Shown here: positions 9,000 to 16,678 of the stretch, one piece after another
Position numbering within the stretch: the stretch's first letter is position 1
How the letters are laid out: each line of letters starts with the position of its first letter
DNA from: Jeotgalibacillus campisalis
GTDB lineage: Bacteria > Bacillota > Bacilli > Bacillales > Jeotgalibacillaceae
DNA length: 64,000 bases
Reading direction: 5' to 3'
NCBI RefSeq assembly: GCF_000829515.1
Contig: NZ_JXRR01000014.1
Coordinates: 186,001-250,000, forward strand
Translations under genes and position numbers: made by a program
Notes under the pieces: generated by a model
The model's database searches: none
Told to the model about the DNA's origin: nothing
Seen by the model: only the letters and a program-made list of their open reading frames with translations

Positions 9000-9446
9000 T
9001 TATTCACCGAGGCGTTTAAAAACAGGTTTTTGATACGTTCTATTGTTTCTTGGTGTCGGAGGCTGGGAATCAGACAGACCAGTGTATGACTGAAGAATGA
9101 CCTTTGCTTCTCTTAAGCTCATTTTGGTTTTGGGGTTACGAAAAGTATCTGAGAGCTTTCCTAGGTGGGGAAGTGTATCGAAATCTTCTTTTTTAGGAGG
9201 CAAATGAAACAAATAGTCTCCGCACTCTACTAACACATCAGATCTTTGCTGACTCATCCCTGGATTCCTTGAAAACTGCAATCCAATTTTCTTTGCCTTT
9301 GCTTCCTTTAAAAGTTTTGCAAGCGTTTCTTTCTTTAATCTGTATAAATATTTTGGATCAGACGCAGTCTTAGCGTGCTTATTTACAGTGAATAATGCTT
9401 GAGAAAGTACAGTGACGCTATTTTTTTGAGGATCAAAATCGGTCAT
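9000..9446 (-). CDS. ykyB: YkyB family protein of unknown function
   Basis: This 148-residue soluble protein resembles B. subtilis YkyB (about 154 residues), which lies beside cheV there too. It is basic and hydrophilic: an N-terminal part (VTVLSQALFTVNKHAKTA), a central lysine-rich helix, the segment GLQFSRNPGMSQQRSDVLV, and a basic proline-containing tail. No catalytic motif, signal peptide or membrane helix is evident, and no function is known to me. The assignment rests on overall similarity and position; the start ATG has only a modest GGGAATGATG ribosome site. Confidence 0.8.
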   Translation of the reverse strand: MTDFDPQKNSVTVLSQALFTVNKHAKTASDPKYLYRLKKETLAKLLKEAKAKKIGLQFSRNPGMSQQRSDVLVECGDYLFHLPPKKEDFDTLPHLGKLSDTFRNPKTKMSLREAKVILQSYTGLSDSQPPTPRNNRTYQKPVFKRLGE

Positions 9447-9593
9447 ATCATCATTCCCTTATTTTTATGGTTTTTTAAAGTATAGCCTTTAAAGAAGGAT
9501 TTTTAAAGAGAAGAACAGGGAAAAGAAAGAAAGTAGCAGGCAAACTCGTTAAGATATATACTTGTACATAGTAAATTAACTGGAGATGAGCAC

Positions 9594-11120
9594 ATGAAAA
9601 AAACAGCAGTTGTTGATATTGGGTCAAACACGATTCGTTTAGTCATTTATCACTATGAAGTAGATAAGGGTATGAGAGAAATAGAAAATATCAAGACCGT
9701 TGCCAGGCTCAGCTCGTATTTGTCAGAAGATGGAATGATGAGTGAAGAGGGCGTCACAAAATTAATTGAAGCGTTGGAATCTTTTAAAGAAATTGTCAAT
9801 TACCATACTATTGATGATTTAAGGGTGGTAGCAACAGCAGCTGTGAGGCAGGCTCGAAATCGAAAAAATATTTTAAAAGTAATTGAGAATAAGGTCGGCT
9901 GGACTGTTTCGATTTTAACAGAAGAAGAAGAGGCATACTTTGGGTACGTCGCAGTCGTTCACAGTACTCCTATAAATTCTGGTGTAACGATTGATATGGG
10001 AGGCGGAAGTACAGAAGTTACTTATTTTGAAGATAAAAAGCTTAAGCATGCTCATAGCTTTCCTTTTGGCGCTGTTACACTTAAACGAAAATTTATGAAG
10101 GGAGATGCGATGACTTTAAGCGAACAAAAAAAGCTGATCACTTTTTTAAAGGATCATTTTGCTACACTTTCCTGGCTCAAAAATAAGCAAGTACCTATTG
10201 TCGCAATCGGGGGCAGTGCGAGAAATATTGCTCAAATTGATCAGCAACTAAAGGATTATCCAATAGCAGGTGTCCATCAGTATTTTATGTCTAAAACATC
10301 TCTTTTTACGTTAAGAGATCAATTATTGACGAAGACAATTGAAGAACTGGAAAAATTGGATGGACTTTCTTCTGACCGATCCGACATTATAGCACCTGCT
10401 TCTCAAGTGTTTTGTCAGCTTTTTGAAATCACCCAGGCTACAGGATTTTTGTTCAGCCGTAAAGGACTTCGTGACGGAATAGTTATTAAAGAACTGATGG
10501 ACAAAAACATAACACCCTTAAGCAAAAATGAGGTTTTTATAAATAGTTTAAAAGAGCTTTCTTTTGATTATTCTATCAATCCAATGGACGCTGAATACAT
10601 GATGAAACTTTCATCTGATCTTTATGAGCAGCTTTGCAAAATAGGGGAATTGAGTTATTCAGAGGAAGATCTTCTCCTGTTAAAGCGTGGAGCCTACTTA
10701 TATTATCTGGGTGAATACATCGATTCAGAATCAAGCAGTCAGCACACATTTTATCTGATTGCCAATCGTTCAATTGACGGCGTGCTTCATCACGACAGAA
10801 TCAAGTTGGCTCTAATTGCTTCATTTAAAAACAAATCTTCTCTTCAGCAATATTTACAGCCTTTTTCGGAATGGTTTACAAAAGAAGAACATCAGACAAT
10901 TCGCGAACTTGGAGCTCTTTTGAAATTTGCTTATAGTTTAAATGGGTCCAAAAGAAGATTAATCGAGCGGGTGAGAATTGAAAAATCTGCGGGGAATGTG
11001 AAAGTGACATTGGAAGCTGCAGGCAATACATTAGCAGAAGAATACCAGGCTGAAAAGCAAAAGAAGCATTTGGAGAAAGCATTGAAAAAATTGATTGCTC
11101 TTGAGTTTGTAAAAAAATAA
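9594..11120 (+). CDS. ppx: Exopolyphosphatase / guanosine pentaphosphate phosphatase (Ppx/GppA)
   Basis: A 508-residue long-form Ppx/GppA protein. The actin-like N-terminal domain shows phosphate loops VVDIGSNTIRLVIY (residues 5-18) and IDMGGGSTEV near residue 141, the acidic TEEEEA segment, and VAIGGSARN. The remaining 200 residues form the helical HD-like C-terminal domain seen in long family members. It releases phosphate from polyphosphate ends, and family members may also hydrolyse pppGpp. It stands directly upstream of ppk, so the degrading and synthesising enzymes of polyphosphate are probably co-transcribed. The start follows CTGGAGATG. Confidence 0.93.
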   Translation: MKKTAVVDIGSNTIRLVIYHYEVDKGMREIENIKTVARLSSYLSEDGMMSEEGVTKLIEALESFKEIVNYHTIDDLRVVATAAVRQARNRKNILKVIENKVGWTVSILTEEEEAYFGYVAVVHSTPINSGVTIDMGGGSTEVTYFEDKKLKHAHSFPFGAVTLKRKFMKGDAMTLSEQKKLITFLKDHFATLSWLKNKQVPIVAIGGSARNIAQIDQQLKDYPIAGVHQYFMSKTSLFTLRDQLLTKTIEELEKLDGLSSDRSDIIAPASQVFCQLFEITQATGFLFSRKGLRDGIVIKELMDKNITPLSKNEVFINSLKELSFDYSINPMDAEYMMKLSSDLYEQLCKIGELSYSEEDLLLLKRGAYLYYLGEYIDSESSSQHTFYLIANRSIDGVLHHDRIKLALIASFKNKSSLQQYLQPFSEWFTKEEHQTIRELGALLKFAYSLNGSKRRLIERVRIEKSAGNVKVTLEAAGNTLAEEYQAEKQKKHLEKALKKLIALEFVKK

Positions 11121-11207
11121 TATTTTTACATTAAGCATATGGTGGCTTCATATTCATTCTTTATTATTAGATTAATTGACTATTTTCTATATAGAGGTGA
11201 AGGCAGA

Positions 11208-13289
11208 ATGGATAACCCAAATCAATTTTTTGAAAGCACATCCTTTTACAACAACAGAGAACTTAGCTGGCTTGCTTTTAATGAACGGGTTCTATGGGAA
11301 ACGCTTGATCATAAAAATCCCTTATTGGAACAATTAAGATTCCTAGCGATTTTCAGTTCAAATTTAGACGAATTTTTTATGGTAAGAGTAGCCGGATTAA
11401 AAGATCAGGTTAAGGCTAACTTCAGTAAACCTGAAAACAAAGCAGGATTTACCCCTAAAGAACAATTAAGAGAAATCTCACACTATAATCATGAACTGGT
11501 GGAACTTCAAACCAAGGCTTTTGCAAACGAGATACTGCCAAAGCTGGAAAAAGAAGATCTGTTCTTTGTTAAAACATCCGAATTGACTGACTATCAGCAG
11601 GAATATATTCAGTACTATTTTGAAGAACATATTTCTCAGAAGTTAACTAGTATGATTATAAGCAAAAATAGTTTTTTTCCGAAACTCCCCAATAAAAGCC
11701 TCAGCCTGTTTGTTTATTTGGAGTCTGAGTCAGCAGCGAGTGAACAGCAGGAGATGGCTGTCATTCAAGTGCCAACTTCAATCAACCGTGCGATTCGCAT
11801 CCCTTCTGATGAGGGTGATACGTTTGTTATGCTTGAAGAAGTTATTTCTCAATTTATCTATAGATTATTTCCAGGATACAATGTTACATCAACCACCATA
11901 TTTAGAATCACCCGAAACGCCGATTTGACGATTCATGAGGATGAGTCCAGCGATTTATTAATTGAAATAGAAAAAGAACTGAAGAATAGAAAATGGGGAG
12001 CGGCAGTAAGACTTGAAATTGAAGAGAATACCTTACACAATGATGCCCTTTCCTATTTAATCGATGTACTTGAAATTGAAATGGAAGATGTCTACAAAAT
12101 TAATCGTTTTTTGGACCTTACGTTTTTGTTTTCTTTTGTACAGGAAGTTGAAAACGAAAAAAGGGATTTATTATTTCCTCCATTCGATCCTCAAACGCCT
12201 GAAGTTTTAAAAAACGAAAAAGATGTTTTTAAGTTGGCGTCAAAACAGGATTTGTTTTTTCACCATCCTTACGACTCCTTTGGTCCAATAGTTGATTTTG
12301 TAGGAATCGCAGCTGAAGATCCTGAAGTTCTTGAAATTAAACAAACACTGTACAGAGTAAGTAAAAATTCCCCGGTTATTGATAATTTAAAAAAGGCAGC
12401 TCAAAATGGCAAACAAGTAACGGTATTAGTTGAATTGAAAGCCAGGTTTGAAGAAGAAAAGAATATTAAATGGGCAAAAGAACTTGAAAGAGCAGGCTGC
12501 AAAGTTTTATATGGTATGAACTACTTAAAGACTCACAGTAAAATTACGCTCATTGTTAAAAAAAGACAGAACAAGATAGAAAATTACGTTCACCTTGGTA
12601 CAGGAAATTATAACGAAGAAACTGCAAAAATATACACAGACATGGGAATCATTACTTCAAACCCTCAAGTAGGAAAAGATGCTGAAAAGTTTTTTAACTA
12701 TATTAGCGGAGATAGTGAAAAACCCGTATATGATCATTTAGTTGTAGCTCCCTTTTCGATTAGAGATAAAATGAGTGAACTTATTGATGAAGAAATTGCT
12801 TACCATGAAAAATGGGAAAATGGGCACATTATTGCCAAAATGAATTCGCTGACGGACAAAGAACTCATTAAAAAGTTTTACAAAGCTTCCTGCAAAGGAG
12901 TAAAAATTGACTTGATTGTTCGTGGGATCTGCTGCTTAAAACCGGGCATAGAAGGAGTTAGCGAAAACATAAAAGTACTTAGTATTATTGGAAGATATTT
13001 AGAACATAGTCGTATTTATTATTTTAATCAAAATGGTCAGCCGAAAATTTATCTGTCATCCGCCGATCTAATGACTAGAAATATGGAGAAGCGGGTAGAA
13101 ATCTTTTTCCCGGTTCTTGAAAAAAAGAATAAAATAAAACTGCTTGAAATTTTAAATTGGCAGCTGCGTGATAATATTAAAGCCCGTTATCAGGACAACA
13201 CGGGAAAATACAGTTATATATTAAAGAAACGAGATAAATCGATCCAGTCCCAGCAAATCTTTTTGGATAACGCTTATAATGAAAAGTAG
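11208..13289 (+). CDS. ppk: Polyphosphate kinase (Ppk1)
   Basis: A 693-residue PPK1. The N-terminal domain begins YNNRELSWLAFNERVLWE, as in the family. The phospholipase D-like catalytic domains carry YLKTHSKITLIV with the autophosphorylated histidine, VHLGTGNYNEETAKIYTDMG, and a second histidine in EHSRIYYF. The enzyme reversibly transfers the ATP gamma-phosphate to polyphosphate in the cytoplasm. ATG at 11208 is chosen because GAGGTGAAGG precedes it; an in-frame ATG 69 bases earlier lacks a ribosome site. It lies 87 bases after ppx in the same direction. Confidence 0.95.
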   Translation: MDNPNQFFESTSFYNNRELSWLAFNERVLWETLDHKNPLLEQLRFLAIFSSNLDEFFMVRVAGLKDQVKANFSKPENKAGFTPKEQLREISHYNHELVELQTKAFANEILPKLEKEDLFFVKTSELTDYQQEYIQYYFEEHISQKLTSMIISKNSFFPKLPNKSLSLFVYLESESAASEQQEMAVIQVPTSINRAIRIPSDEGDTFVMLEEVISQFIYRLFPGYNVTSTTIFRITRNADLTIHEDESSDLLIEIEKELKNRKWGAAVRLEIEENTLHNDALSYLIDVLEIEMEDVYKINRFLDLTFLFSFVQEVENEKRDLLFPPFDPQTPEVLKNEKDVFKLASKQDLFFHHPYDSFGPIVDFVGIAAEDPEVLEIKQTLYRVSKNSPVIDNLKKAAQNGKQVTVLVELKARFEEEKNIKWAKELERAGCKVLYGMNYLKTHSKITLIVKKRQNKIENYVHLGTGNYNEETAKIYTDMGIITSNPQVGKDAEKFFNYISGDSEKPVYDHLVVAPFSIRDKMSELIDEEIAYHEKWENGHIIAKMNSLTDKELIKKFYKASCKGVKIDLIVRGICCLKPGIEGVSENIKVLSIIGRYLEHSRIYYFNQNGQPKIYLSSADLMTRNMEKRVEIFFPVLEKKNKIKLLEILNWQLRDNIKARYQDNTGKYSYILKKRDKSIQSQQIFLDNAYNEK

Positions 13290-13646
13290 TTCATAGAACG
13301 CTTAGTCTTTAAAAGATCGTGCTGATGAATATTTGTCATGACTGAAGATTTGTTTTTCCAGTTTAAGTTTTCTTAAATCCCCACACGATTATATCTTTTA
13401 CTTGATGACTTAATGCACTACTCGGTAGGTGAAAGTGATGGCTTATAGATTTAAAGCTATTTTAATAAAAATTTTTAATGTATATATATTTTGAATATAT
13501 TTGTTATAATAGGTAATTATGGAATGAAATAAATTTTTCATTTGACTGAAGGGCACGTCTTGTTTAATTTGACATTTACTCTTTAGTCCTATACGTTAGA
13601 AATAGTGTTTTTAAGCAAGTCAAAGGTAAAGGAGTTTAATATAGCT
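13290..13646. other. Intergenic stretch after ppk, leader of the small gene at 13647
   Basis: Very AT-rich. A TATAAT lies at about 13505 and a TTGACA at about 13570, but neither has a convincing partner element at normal spacing. An 18-codon frame at 13438-13494 has an AGGTGA ribosome site, but its composition (mostly hydrophobic and basic) and length do not allow a gene call. Confidence 0.35.
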
Positions 13647-13871
13647 GTGAAAAAAGGCATAAAATTAGATATCTTGCGCATACCTACAGATTTTGGAACG
13701 GTAGTAGTCTATACAGACGGTTTTACGGATAAAGGCTCAAAAGGGAAAGTATTCGCCGAATTAAATGGCTTTTCAGCATTTGCTGTCGGGCATCATCGAA
13801 AACGGACGATTATTCGAGCGATTACTCAGCTTCATCAAAAACTTTCATTATCCCAAGATTTTTCTCAATAA
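13647..13871 (+). CDS. Small protein of unknown function, 74 residues
   Basis: I do not recognise this protein. It is basic, with a strand-rich start (KLDILRIPTDFGTVVVYTDGF), a middle VFAELNGFSAFAVGHHRKR, and a C-terminal helix rich in Q and L. No cysteine pair, signal peptide or membrane helix is visible. GTG at 13647 is preferred because AAAGGAG lies upstream, although the 12-base spacing is long; an in-frame GTG at 13605 has no ribosome site. A strong terminator follows 14 bases after the stop, which supports a real transcript. B. subtilis has no obvious counterpart at this position that I recall. Confidence 0.55.
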   Translation: MKKGIKLDILRIPTDFGTVVVYTDGFTDKGSKGKVFAELNGFSAFAVGHHRKRTIIRAITQLHQKLSLSQDFSQ

Positions 13872-13884
13872 TAAAAATGAACGT

Positions 13885-13913
13885 AAACCTGCAACTTAGT
13901 TGCAGGTTTTTTT
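13885..13913 (+). terminator. Terminator upstream of fadH
   Basis: Stem AAACCTGCAAC pairing with GTTGCAGGTTT around a TTA loop, then a T run. The T run overlaps the -35 box of the fadH promoter. Confidence 0.88.
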
Positions 13914-13940
13914 GATTTTTAAGCTCTATTGCCGTATACT
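13912..13940 (+). promoter_or_regulatory. Sigma-A promoter of fadH
   Basis: TTGATT, a 17-base spacer, TATACT. The operator-like palindrome starts 5 bases after the -10 box, so it would cover the transcription start. Confidence 0.65.
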
Positions 13941-13944
13941 TTAA

Positions 13945-13962
13945 TGAGTGAATATTCATTCA
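13945..13962. promoter_or_regulatory. FadR (YsiA)-type operator at fadH
   Basis: TGAGTGAATATTCATTCA is a palindrome with one mismatched pair. It closely matches the FadR box of B. subtilis (TGAATGA-N4-TCATTCA type), which controls fatty-acid degradation genes including fadH. Placement over the start site fits repression relieved by long-chain acyl-CoA. The match is seen in sequence; the regulation is inferred. Confidence 0.75.
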
Positions 13963-13982
13963 TTTTAAAAGGGGGATTCAGG

Positions 13983-14750
13983 ATGGAGAAGAAAGTTTAT
14001 ATTATTACAGGCGGATCAAATGGAATGGGGAAGTACATGGCACAAAGGTTCGTGCAGGATGGACATTCAGTATTAATTACTGGAAGAGATCTTGATAAAC
14101 TGAACCTTGCTAAAAATGAATTATCTGTCGATGGATCAGGCGGAATTGATATTTTTCAAATGGATGTTAGAGAGGCCGAAATGGCTCCGAAAATGATAGA
14201 AGATGCAGTGAAAAAGTTTGGAAAAGTGGATGGACTTATTAACAATGCGGCTGGTAATTTCATATGTCCTGTTGAAAAAATGTCGCCGAATGGCTGGAAG
14301 TCTGTTATTGATATTGTATTAAATGGCACATTTTATTGTTCAAAAGCCGCTGGAGACTATTGGATCGAAAACAATATTAAAGGAAGTATGATTAATATGG
14401 TCGCAACATACGCGTGGGATGCCGGTGCAGGAGTAGCACATTCCGCTGCAGCAAAAGCGGGTGTTCTTTCTTTAACGAGGACGCTTGCTGTAGAGTGGGG
14501 ACATAAATATGGAATCCGGACCAATGCGATTGCCCCGGGACCTATTGAGCGAACGGGTGGAGCAGATAAATTGTGGCAATCTGAAGAAGCTGCCAAACGA
14601 ACACTTGCATCTGTTCCACTAAAGAGATTAGGCAGGCCTGAGGAAATTGCAGGATTAGCGGCTTATTTATTTTCTGAAGAAGCCGCTTATATTAATGGAG
14701 AATGCATCACAATGGATGGTGGCCAGTACTTAAATTCTTTTCCATTTTAA
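13983..14750 (+). CDS. fadH: 2,4-dienoyl-CoA reductase, SDR family (FadH)
   Basis: A 255-residue short-chain dehydrogenase. It has a glycine-rich cofactor loop ITGGSNGMG at residues 8-16, the NNAAGNF motif near residue 86, and HSAAAKAGV where classical SDRs have YxxxK. The tyrosine is replaced by serine, as is usual in 2,4-dienoyl-CoA reductases, which use a Ser-x3-Lys arrangement. It reduces dienoyl-CoA intermediates in beta-oxidation of unsaturated fatty acids. ATG at 13983 follows AAAAGGGGGATTC; an in-frame upstream ATG lies within the promoter and operator and is rejected. B. subtilis FadH (254 residues) has the same neighbourhood and FadR control. Confidence 0.92.
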   Translation: MEKKVYIITGGSNGMGKYMAQRFVQDGHSVLITGRDLDKLNLAKNELSVDGSGGIDIFQMDVREAEMAPKMIEDAVKKFGKVDGLINNAAGNFICPVEKMSPNGWKSVIDIVLNGTFYCSKAAGDYWIENNIKGSMINMVATYAWDAGAGVAHSAAAKAGVLSLTRTLAVEWGHKYGIRTNAIAPGPIERTGGADKLWQSEEAAKRTLASVPLKRLGRPEEIAGLAAYLFSEEAAYINGECITMDGGQYLNSFPF

Positions 14751-14804
14751 GGTGAATAGTCCGCAAAAAATCTGGACATTCTATAACAGAAGGATGTGAT
14801 CAGG

Positions 14805-15041
14805 TTGAGCGAAGGACCTTATTTCGGTTTAATACTATTTTTTATATTGATTGGTGTTGCAGGTTTTTTTATTACCATGAGGATTGCCTATCGGAATTCA
14901 AAAGCAAAAGACACCAAAGATGAAGATGTAGCAAATGGAGCGCGTGCACACAATGTTTTAATGAATCCAGTATTTATTGTTTATATCCTGGCTGCAATTT
15001 TTGTTACAGGATACATTATTTATTGGATTATGATTACGTAA
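14805..15041 (+). CDS. Small two-helix membrane protein of unknown function
   Basis: I do not recognise a named family. The 78-residue product has one membrane helix near the N-terminus (about residues 8-28), a polar lysine- and aspartate-rich middle (NSKAKDTKDEDV), and a second helix at the C-terminus (VFIVYILAAIFVTGYIIYWI). TTG at 14805 is taken as start because AAGGATG lies about 10 bases upstream; a GTG at 14796 is also in frame but overlaps the ribosome site. It follows fadH by 54 bases in the same direction and may be co-transcribed with it, but a link to fatty-acid metabolism is not shown. Confidence 0.65.
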   Translation: MSEGPYFGLILFFILIGVAGFFITMRIAYRNSKAKDTKDEDVANGARAHNVLMNPVFIVYILAAIFVTGYIIYWIMIT

Positions 15042-15079
15042 ACGCCAGCTGAAAGGGAATTTCCTGATCTCTGGCTTTT

Positions 15080-15325
15080 TTATTCACATGAAATATCTAG
15101 TGCGGATGCCAGTTCTTCTAAATTAAACCCTCTGATCACCTGCTGTTCATTAACTACTACTGTAGGAGTAGAATAAGCTTCCAATTGAGTCAGCATATAT
15201 GATTTTGCCTTTTGATCAACCTTTATATTAACTTCTTTAAATTGAATATAGTGCGCTTGTAAAAATTTTTTTACAATTTCACATGGCGGGCATTGGGGCT
15301 GTGTATAGAGTACAACCTTATGCAT
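15080..15325 (-). CDS. Glutaredoxin-like thiol protein with CPPC motif
   Basis: An 81-residue glutaredoxin/NrdH-like protein. The N-terminal strand KVVLYTQPQ leads to the redox motif C-P-P-C at residues 12-15. The cis-proline motif STPTVVV and a C-terminal GFNLEELA follow, which matches the glutaredoxin fold. It probably reduces mixed or protein disulfides in the cytoplasm. ATG at 15325 has a GGA site 10 bases upstream; an in-frame GTG three codons earlier is possible but lacks spacing for a ribosome site. It is convergent with the small membrane protein gene. Confidence 0.8.
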   Translation of the reverse strand: MHKVVLYTQPQCPPCEIVKKFLQAHYIQFKEVNIKVDQKAKSYMLTQLEAYSTPTVVVNEQQVIRGFNLEELASALDISCE

Positions 15326-15684
15326 AATTTTCACGTCCTGACTTTACATGTATTGTAATTCTTTATCTAGTTTGTCCTATAGAAAGCAATGTGTCAAAAT
15401 ATATGCTGAAGATCAAGGCTTGTTAGGAATTTAATATTAGTTATGTTAATCTGTTTAAACTATATAATCTTTAATTTAATTATGGTATAGTAATCCTTGT
15501 TTTGTAATGAGCAGATTAGGGGAAATAAATAAAAGCTGAATTTACTTTCCGGACACTCGCAGCGTGTTTCTATACTAGCTGAAATTATTGCGATACTTTA
15601 CTTATAATGCTGTGTAATTGCATTTTCTTAAATGCAACGGTACTGGCATTGAAGCCATACTTTAATAGGGAAGGAGAATGCCGT
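15326..15684. promoter_or_regulatory. Leader region of ykuJ with 5' hairpin
   Basis: TATAAT at 15603-15608 lacks a clear -35 box. About ten bases downstream a perfect 8-bp hairpin, TTGCATTT-TCTT-AAATGCAA (15618-15637), would sit at the 5' end of the transcript, and a small TGGC/GCCA hairpin follows. Such a 5' stem-loop could stabilise the mRNA. No other gene is seen in the interval. Confidence 0.4.
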
Positions 15685-15942
15685 ATGTCACAATCACAAT
15701 TAATGGGCATTATTCAAAGGTTAAAAACGTTACAGGAGCAAGATGATTCAGGAGATGTACAATCAAGATTTTTTGAGGTTAACGGAAGAAGAGTTTGTCA
15801 GGTAAAATACTTTTCAGCTAATGACACGTTCGAACTTGAAGTGTACGACCGAGATAATAAAGCTCAAAAATACCCGTTCGATAATATCGATATGACCGCT
15901 ATCGAAATTTTTGAACTGCTTCAGGAAGAAAACGAATTATAA
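15685..15942 (+). CDS. ykuJ: YkuJ family protein (DUF1797)
   Basis: A small acidic protein of 85 residues matching B. subtilis YkuJ (79 residues) along its length. It begins SQSQLMGIIQRLKTLQE, continues with FFEVNGRRVCQVKYF and ends YPFDNIDMTAIEIFELLQEE. The family has a known fold but no established function. ATG at 15685 has an ideal AAGGAG ribosome site; a longer in-frame frame from 15607 lacks one and would run through the leader hairpins. It precedes the c-di-AMP receptor gene, as ykuJ stands near ykuL in B. subtilis. Confidence 0.88.
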   Translation: MSQSQLMGIIQRLKTLQEQDDSGDVQSRFFEVNGRRVCQVKYFSANDTFELEVYDRDNKAQKYPFDNIDMTAIEIFELLQEENEL

Positions 15943-16011
15943 AGCATTCGGTTACAACTAAAAGTAATTTATGGTCTTCTGATTTTATTCAGCTGCATTG
16001 TAAATTTATTT

Positions 16012-16060
16012 AAAGCTGTCATTTGTTCCATTACCGTGGAATGAATGACAGCTTTTTTTT
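16012..16060 (+). terminator. Terminator after ykuJ
   Basis: Stem AAAGCTGTCATT pairing with AATGACAGCTTT, with an inner GTTCCAT/GGAAT extension, then an eight-base T run. Confidence 0.9.
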
Positions 16061-16206
16061 GTTTTGGAATATGATTGAATTATTTCTCTTTAAACAGAGT
16101 ATAAAAAGAAGTTTTCAGTATGAAGGAATAAATCTTACATTTCAGCGTTTTTTGGAAAATATGTTATGATGATAAAGAATGTTCAAGTAAAAAGGGGTAT
16201 CAGAAT

Positions 16207-16656
16207 ATGATTTCTATCGAACATAAAGACTTTCTAGAAACAGCTATTGAAGATTTCGTTATTTCATCTGAAAAAATTGCACACGTTCAGCCGTCCAATA
16301 CGATCGAACATGCATTATTGCTGCTTACTAAAAGCGGCTATTCAGCTATTCCGGTTTTAGATGTGCATTACCATTTAAAAGGATTAATCAGTATGCAGAT
16401 GATTACCGATTCAATCCTTGGTCTTGAGACAATTGAATTTGACCGTTTGGATGAAAAACGGGTAGAAGAAGTAATGGATCCAAATATTCCCCATTTGAAA
16501 ATGACTGATCAATTTCAATATGCATTAAATCTTCTTGTGGATCATCCATTTTTATGTGTCATGAACAAAGAGGGGTATTTCCAGGGGATCATGACCAGGA
16601 GAGTCATGCTTAAACAGCTGCAAAGGCATATTCATATGCAAATTCAACAGGCTTAA
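16207..16656 (+). CDS. darB: CBS-domain c-di-AMP receptor (DarB/CbpB, YkuL)
   Basis: A 149-residue protein made of two CBS motifs: SEKIAHVQPSNTIEHALLLLTKSGYSAIPVLD in the first half and DPNIPHLKMTDQFQYALNLLVDH...GIMTRR in the second. It matches B. subtilis YkuL in length, sequence and position. YkuL (DarB/CbpB) binds cyclic di-AMP; its apo form activates the (p)ppGpp synthetase Rel and pyruvate carboxylase. Notably, pycA, encoding one of those targets, lies at the end of this window. The start has AAAAAGGGG upstream. It is followed after 22 bases by the MFS gene. Confidence 0.9.
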   Translation: MISIEHKDFLETAIEDFVISSEKIAHVQPSNTIEHALLLLTKSGYSAIPVLDVHYHLKGLISMQMITDSILGLETIEFDRLDEKRVEEVMDPNIPHLKMTDQFQYALNLLVDHPFLCVMNKEGYFQGIMTRRVMLKQLQRHIHMQIQQA

Positions 16657-16678
16657 TTTTGAAGGGAACAACTAGTGG

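Noticed and set aside
13438-13494. 18-codon frame with an AGGTGA ribosome site after ppk
   Set aside because: Too short and compositionally biased; no promoter or terminator frames it.
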